From Deltaproteobacteria bacterium UBA3076 (GTDB lineage Bacteria; Desulfobacterota; Dissulfuribacteria; Dissulfuribacterales; UBA3076), in NCBI GenBank assembly GCA_002367355.1, contig DFBQ01000030.1, forward strand, positions 1 through 6,236: 6,236 bases of DNA. The letters run 5' to 3'. Positions 1 through 3,415 of this stretch are shown here, piece after piece. Made by a program: the position numbers and the translations under genes. The notes beneath the pieces were generated by a model, which was given only the letters and a program-made list of their open reading frames with translations, made no database searches and was not told where the DNA came from. Position 1 is the first letter of the stretch. The number at the start of each line of letters is the position of its first letter.

Positions 1-824
1 GCCAGGGAAAAGACAGGGCCGTCCTTGCACACAAACTGATCGCCGATATTACAGCGGCCGCACATGCCGATACCGCACTTCATGCGCATTTCCAGGGAGA
101 GGATGATCCTCTCCGGAGGGAACCCCACTTTCTCAAGGACAGGCTGTGTAAACTTAATCATGATTGGCGGGCCGCATACAATGGCAATGGCGTCATCCGC
201 ACTGGTAATCTTCTGCTCTGTAATGGTGGGGACAAAGCCTATGTTGTATTTCCAGTCCGGATCATCCGTCCCGTCAACGGTGATATGCATATGGATATCA
301 TCCCTTTGCTCCCACTCTGCAAGCTCATCCTTGTAAAGCAGCATGCCAGGAGACCTGGCACCATATACCACGGTAATATCCTTGAACCTGGAACGGTTTT
401 CCGGATGAAGCATGTAGATGATACTGGATCTCAATGTGGTAAAGGCAAAGCCGCCGCCTATAATGACAACATTCTTCCCTTCCATCTCTTCCCAGGGATA
501 CCAGTTGCCAAGAGGCCCGCGGATGCCCATCACATCGCCTTCTTTCATGTTGTGCAGGCGCGTCGTAACCAACCCGACCTTATTCACGGTAAAGGTTATA
601 TGTCCCTTCTCTGTGGGAGAAGACGCTATACCAATGGGACTTTCTCCCTTTCCTGCTATAGAAAGCTCTGCAAATTGACCGGGGGTGTATGAGAACTTCT
701 TTTCATCCCCGGGGTTGAGAAACACAAACCTGAAGGTCTTGAGATTCCTGTCTTCAGTCTCTGTGATAATCTTATCTATACGAACCGGATAGGGTAGGTA
801 TGGGTTTTTCAAGAGTTTCTCCAT
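1..824 (-). CDS. flxA: FlxA-like FAD/NAD(P)-binding oxidoreductase subunit, 3' end missing
   Basis: Cytoplasmic NAD(P)H-oxidising subunit, expected to pass a hydride to FAD and then electrons to a [2Fe-2S] cluster and the FlxB/FlxC ferredoxins. I translated 274 complete codons, starting MEKLLKNPYLPYPVRID and still open at the window edge. Seen: a ferredoxin-reductase-type FAD domain with TPGQF (residues 47-51), the flavin-site equivalent SPIGIASSP (62-70) and GPLGNWYPW (103-111); an NAD(P)-binding fold with IIGGGFAFTTLR (121-132) and CGPP (217-220); and a PyrK-like [2Fe-2S] motif with C250, C255, C258 and C266. The family is about 280 residues long, so only a few should be missing. The ATG at 822-824 is preferred because homologues begin near NPYLPYP. 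GAGA at 834-837 is a modest ribosome binding site 9 nt upstream; an in-frame TTG at 852-854 is less likely. It is the last visible gene and is separated from flxB by a palindrome. Sulfhydrogenase gamma or AsrB-type reductases are the nearest alternative names. Confidence 0.88.
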   Translation of the reverse strand, partial: MEKLLKNPYLPYPVRIDKIITETEDRNLKTFRFVFLNPGDEKKFSYTPGQFAELSIAGKGESPIGIASSPTEKGHITFTVNKVGLVTTRLHNMKEGDVMGIRGPLGNWYPWEEMEGKNVVIIGGGFAFTTLRSSIIYMLHPENRSRFKDITVVYGARSPGMLLYKDELAEWEQRDDIHMHITVDGTDDPDWKYNIGFVPTITEQKITSADDAIAIVCGPPIMIKFTQPVLEKVGFPPERIILSLEMRMKCGIGMCGRCNIGDQFVCKDGPVFSL

Positions 825-857
825 GTTATTGATTCTCGTGCAAAAAGTCTCCAAGGC

Positions 858-984
858 TGATTCCGCTCAAAATGCTTCAGATGCAAGGCGCGAAATTTCC
901 GAGGAATAAGGCGTACTTAGACGTACGTCGTCGTGATGAGGAAATTGAAGCAACGCCGCAGATGAGGTATTTTCAGCGGAATCA
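858..984. repeat. 127-bp imperfect palindrome filling the flxB-flxA gap
   Basis: The gap of 157 bp (825-981) holds no gene but is dominated by a long interrupted inverted repeat. The outer 10 bp (858-867 and 975-984) are perfectly complementary. After one mismatch, 869-873 pairs with 969-973. Further in, aatttcc at 894-900 pairs with ggaaatt at 940-946, and the centre contains the palindrome gacgtacgtc (920-929). The right arm includes the TGA stop of flxB (982-984). In the transcript it would fold into a long bulged hairpin between the two genes. It looks like the dispersed palindromic, REP- or MITE-like repeats of Desulfobacterota, but that resemblance is from memory and copy number cannot be seen here. 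It could also act as an mRNA stabiliser, a processing site or a partial attenuator. Confidence 0.8.
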
Positions 985-2016
985 ACCATTCATCAACTCA
1001 CAAACTTCCCTGATATCTATATTTGCCGGACAATTCCTGACGCACCTGCCGCATCCTGAGCATTGAACTCCGTTGTTGTACTTGTCCACATAGTATTTAA
1101 GCTTGTGCATAAATCGTTGGCGCACACGCTGGACCTTCCTGGCCCTTGGATTGTGACCTGAGCCATGGAGTGTAAAGAGCGGAAACATACAGGAGTCCCA
1201 GTTCCTGATCCGGTCTCCCTGTTTTCCCAGTACCTCGTCCTGGATATCAAAGCACCAGCAGGTGGGACACAGATATGTACAGGTGCCGCAATTAATGCAC
1301 GCAAAGGCCACGTCATTCCAGAATGGTGCATCAAAAAGCTCGGTCTGCACCTTGTCCTTTAACTTGTCAATAGAGACTTTTTGCTCTATTTTATCTGCAG
1401 CACTGGCTGCCAGGTCTTCACCGACCTTCAGTGCTGTCTCATCTGCCTCTTTTCCACCTTGTGCCTTTTCTATGAATATCTCGCCTTTGTCTGTCAGGGC
1501 CTTTACAAGGAATGAGTCTCCCAGGTCGTAGAGAATCGCGTCTAACCCTTTCTCACTGAATGGGCCGCCACCTACAGAGGTACAGAAACACGTGGAGTCA
1601 GGGGCGTTGCACCCAAGTCCCACAAAAGTGGTTGATTCATACCGTTGTATCCACCAGGGATCTTGATACTCGGGATTATCAAAATTGAGTTTAACGATCT
1701 GAAAGGCATGGGCGTCACAGGGCCTTATCCCAACGACTGCCCGGGGAGAGTAGTCCTTTACGGATTCTCTAAGGATATTCGCATCAGGATCATCTTCATC
1801 CAGGGTGTATTCAAATATCCGCTCCGATTGGGGATACACCAGTGATTTTGGAGAGAGCCGTGTGTTTTTAAAATTAAAGTCAGGATTTTTCTTCTCATCC
1901 AGGGCCTTGAAGGTATGAAAGTCTCCATCCCTGACCGGAACAAATATATTGTAAGAGGATTTTAGGCCTGCTAATGCCTTTATCCACTCTTCTTTGGTAT
2001 AGATCTTTTTTGTCAT
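982..2016 (-). CDS. flxB: FlxB-like multi-cluster 4Fe-4S electron-transfer subunit (AsrA / sulfhydrogenase beta family)
   Basis: Cytoplasmic iron-sulfur subunit of 344 residues, predicted to relay electrons from the FlxA flavin/[2Fe-2S] centre towards FlxC and FlxD. Its family includes anaerobic sulfite reductase subunit A and sulfhydrogenase beta, which pair with AsrB/FlxA-type NAD(P)H reductases, so the downstream flxA fits. Seen: an N-terminal domain with IRPCDAHAF (97-105) and a cysteine group C136, C143, C145 followed by GGGP (149-152), which with C100 could bind one cluster. Next is a dense motif C240-x2-C243-x2-C246-x3-C250-P-x-C253-x-C255, then lone C276, then a classical motif C319-x2-C322-x2-C325-x3-C329-P. 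There is no signal peptide or membrane segment. The ATG at 2014-2016 lies 6 bp after the flxC stop; AAGG at 2026-2029 overlaps the flxC end and can serve as ribosome binding site. Whether it should be called FlxB or FlxC depends on naming by order; the family call is firm. Confidence 0.85.
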   Translation of the reverse strand: MTKKIYTKEEWIKALAGLKSSYNIFVPVRDGDFHTFKALDEKKNPDFNFKNTRLSPKSLVYPQSERIFEYTLDEDDPDANILRESVKDYSPRAVVGIRPCDAHAFQIVKLNFDNPEYQDPWWIQRYESTTFVGLGCNAPDSTCFCTSVGGGPFSEKGLDAILYDLGDSFLVKALTDKGEIFIEKAQGGKEADETALKVGEDLAASAADKIEQKVSIDKLKDKVQTELFDAPFWNDVAFACINCGTCTYLCPTCWCFDIQDEVLGKQGDRIRNWDSCMFPLFTLHGSGHNPRARKVQRVRQRFMHKLKYYVDKYNNGVQCSGCGRCVRNCPANIDIREVCELMNG

Positions 2017-2022
2017 GAGGCG

Positions 2023-2973
2023 CTACCTTATGAAATCGTTGTAATCATCAGGCCGGAATACGTCTAAAAGGGGACGCTGATCCGGAGTCAGCCCGGCTTC
2101 CCAGGAAAAGAGCTCCTGCGCGTCCTTGTTGAGCTTTTTGGTAAACTGCCTCATGGGGATACCAACCGGACAGACCCTTTCACACGCGCCGCAGTCTGTG
2201 CACCTGCCTGCACAGTGATAGGCCCTCAATATGTGGAAGGTCATGGTATCAATAGGATCACTGCTTTTGCCTACCCACTGGGGATTTGATTCATCCACAA
2301 AACAGGTGGGACAGTAACATAAGGGACAGGCGTTTCTACAGGCATAACAGCGGATGCACTTGTCTATCATCCTGGTAAAGAAATTCCATTTTTTTTCTGG
2401 ATCCATGCCTTCGATCTGTTTGACATCCTTATAGGCATCTACTTCAATTTGTTCCTCCACGGGCGGAGCAACCATCTCATCAAATATTACAGGGTTGCGG
2501 TGGGTACAGACCAGACAGTTGCGCTGGAGATAGTCTTTTTTATTGAATGTGTCCTCAAAATCTTTCCCTTTTACGGTGAAGGTCTCCCCCTGTTCTTTTA
2601 TTTCAAGAATCTCTTTTTGCTTTACAGCCCTTTGCACGGCCCGGTGGTCGATCATGCCTTTACATGGGATGCCGACAATATAGAGTTGATCCCGGCTGAT
2701 CTGGTTTTCTGTGATATGCGTAACGATGTTTCTGGAATTGCATCCATTGGCAACAATCCCTATCCTGTCTGTCCGCTTGGTCAGATAATTGCACAGGTTC
2801 AGCCCACAGTTACTATCCCAATGGAGTAAATCCACTTGATCGGCATTGCTGATGAGGACCGGCTGGTTCATCATAGGGACGCTCCCCTTCTTGTAACCGA
2901 TGAACACATCCACCTTGTCTTCTTCGAACAGCTTCCTGGCAGTCTCCCTGATCTTCTTGGTGTACTCCAGCAT
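2023..2973 (-). CDS. flxC: FlxC-like 4Fe-4S protein related to FrhB/FdhB-type electron-transfer subunits
   Basis: A 316-residue cytoplasmic iron-sulfur protein, predicted to pass electrons between FlxB and FlxD. The N-terminal part has isolated cysteines in family-like contexts (C56, C61, C78 in NGCNSR, C104 in GIPCKG, and C153-x2-C156 in NCLVCTHRNP), resembling the F420-hydrogenase/formate dehydrogenase beta group. Those four regions may hold a cluster, and nothing visible shows flavin binding. The C-terminal part has C206-x2-C209-x2-C212-x3-C216-P-x-C219-x-C221-x2-C224, then C254, then C258-x2-C261-x2-C264-x3-C268-P. The first of these shares its spacing with FlxB up to C221. The start ATG (2971-2973) overlaps the flxD stop by one base (TAATG), with GAGGT at 2980-2984 as ribosome binding site 6 nt upstream, indicating translational coupling. 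The stop is TAG at 2023-2025. Family assignment is good; the exact electron path is inferred. Confidence 0.83.
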   Translation of the reverse strand: MLEYTKKIRETARKLFEEDKVDVFIGYKKGSVPMMNQPVLISNADQVDLLHWDSNCGLNLCNYLTKRTDRIGIVANGCNSRNIVTHITENQISRDQLYIVGIPCKGMIDHRAVQRAVKQKEILEIKEQGETFTVKGKDFEDTFNKKDYLQRNCLVCTHRNPVIFDEMVAPPVEEQIEVDAYKDVKQIEGMDPEKKWNFFTRMIDKCIRCYACRNACPLCYCPTCFVDESNPQWVGKSSDPIDTMTFHILRAYHCAGRCTDCGACERVCPVGIPMRQFTKKLNKDAQELFSWEAGLTPDQRPLLDVFRPDDYNDFIR

Positions 2974-3404
2974 TATGCTACCTCGGCCCTTTTCTTGATA
3001 AAGTGTTTCGCAGGCCCAAGGGCCTTTACTTCTTTTGCCACTTCCCGCGCTACATCAACATACTTCGTCGCCTCTGCAGATGATATCCAGGAGAAATGCA
3101 GCCTGCCTGGTTCAATCCCAATATGCTCCAGAAGCCCTTTTAACAGGGCGAATTTTCTTCTTGCATAGTAATTACCTTCCAGGTAATGGCAGTCTCCGGG
3201 GTGTCACCCGGAGACCCACACACCGTCAGACCCGTGACGGAAGGCAGCCAATATAAACTTCGGGCTCACACGGCCTGAACAGGGTACACGGATTATCCTG
3301 AAATTCGGGGGATACTGAAAACGGCTCACGCCTGCCAGATCAGCGGCTCCATAACTGCACCAGTTACAAAGAAAGGTCGTAATCTTCGGCTCCCAGTCGT
3401 TCAT
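2973..3404 (-). CDS. flxD: FlxD/MvhD-like [2Fe-2S] electron-transfer protein containing selenocysteine
   Basis: A 143-residue MvhD-family protein, the small [2Fe-2S] subunit that docks on HdrA and feeds electrons to it from a hydrogenase, formate dehydrogenase or NADH module. Family signatures run across the whole frame: C13-x2-C16 ([14 protein letters not shown]), PCSGR (C42), DGVWVSG then in-frame TGA at residue 67, then [12 protein letters not shown] (C72) and a normal C-terminal half with [11 protein letters not shown] and EVKALGP, ending at TAA 2973-2975. Normal MvhD has Cys at the TGA position, so selenocysteine is the natural reading. A SECIS-like hairpin follows the codon. AGGAG at 3411-3415 sets the ATG at 3402-3404. 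Length is typical for MvhD. A standard caller would give a 66-residue fragment. Selenocysteine forms of MvhD are known, for example archaeal VhuD and, as I recall, BamF-type proteins. The gene needs selA, selB, selC and selD elsewhere in the genome. Confidence 0.93.
3171..3187 (-). promoter_or_regulatory. Putative bacterial SECIS hairpin for flxD
   Basis: In the mRNA, ATTACCT (3181-3187) and AGGTAAT (3171-3177) form a perfect 7-bp stem closed by the 3-nt loop GGA (3178-3180); opening the top pair gives loop TGGAA. There are 23 nt between the TGA and the loop. This agrees with the known bacterial SECIS rules: inside the coding region just after UGA, a short stem, a small apical loop with G in its first two bases, and a UGA-to-loop distance of roughly 16-37 nt. 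It would bind SelB carrying selenocysteyl-tRNA. No compensatory evidence is available from one sequence. Confidence 0.75.
3192..3215 (-). other. Perfect 9-bp hairpin with the Sec UGA codon in its loop
   Basis: The mRNA reads GTCTCCGGG, TGACAC, CCCGGAGAC: nine perfectly complementary pairs (3207-3215 with 3192-3200) enclosing a 6-nt loop that begins with the TGA codon. A G-U pair could add one step. Part of the symmetry follows from the protein motif (Gly-Sec-His-Pro), but the full nine pairs exceed that requirement. It lies directly 5' of the SECIS-like hairpin. A role in slowing the ribosome or limiting release-factor access is inference only. Confidence 0.6.
3204..3206 (-). other. In-frame UGA selenocysteine codon of flxD (residue 67)
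   Basis: The codon lies between GVWVSG and HPGDCHY in a motif where MvhD proteins have cysteine. The frame continues for 76 further sense codons with clear MvhD similarity and no other stop. Sec67 would be one of the likely metal ligands together with C13, C16, C42 and C72, or a redox-active residue next to the cluster. Confidence 0.92.
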
Positions 3405-3410
3405 ATTTTT

Positions 3411-3415
3411 CTCCT
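3411..3415 (-). promoter_or_regulatory. Ribosome binding site of flxD overlapping the hdrA stop
   Basis: AGGAG shares its first two bases with the TAG stop of hdrA (3414-3416) and lies 6 nt before the ATG at 3402-3404. It is the clearest Shine-Dalgarno in the window, fixes the flxD start, and implies coupling between HdrA termination and FlxD initiation. Confidence 0.8.

Noticed and set aside
64..692. Plus-strand open frames of 86-135 residues
   Set aside because: They overlap the flxA frame, which has clear FAD, NAD and [2Fe-2S] motifs; they are shadows.
858..984. Rho-independent terminator after flxB
   Set aside because: The palindrome is long, interrupted and lacks a following T-run in the transcript direction; flxA is functionally tied to flxB and expected to be co-transcribed.
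982..984. flxB TGA as a second selenocysteine codon
   Set aside because: The next in-frame stop follows after two codons and the protein already has its family length.
872..1066. Small plus-strand open frame
   Set aside because: It runs through the palindrome and into the 3' end of flxB, with no ribosome binding site or recognisable content.
3134..3149. Another small hairpin in flxD (gccct/agggc, 6-nt loop)
   Set aside because: Only 5 bp and too far from the UGA for a SECIS; probably chance.
3204..3404. flxD as a truncated 66-residue gene or pseudogene
   Set aside because: The frame continues with full MvhD similarity after the TGA, the TGA sits at the family Cys position, and a SECIS-like hairpin follows; selenocysteine explains all of this.
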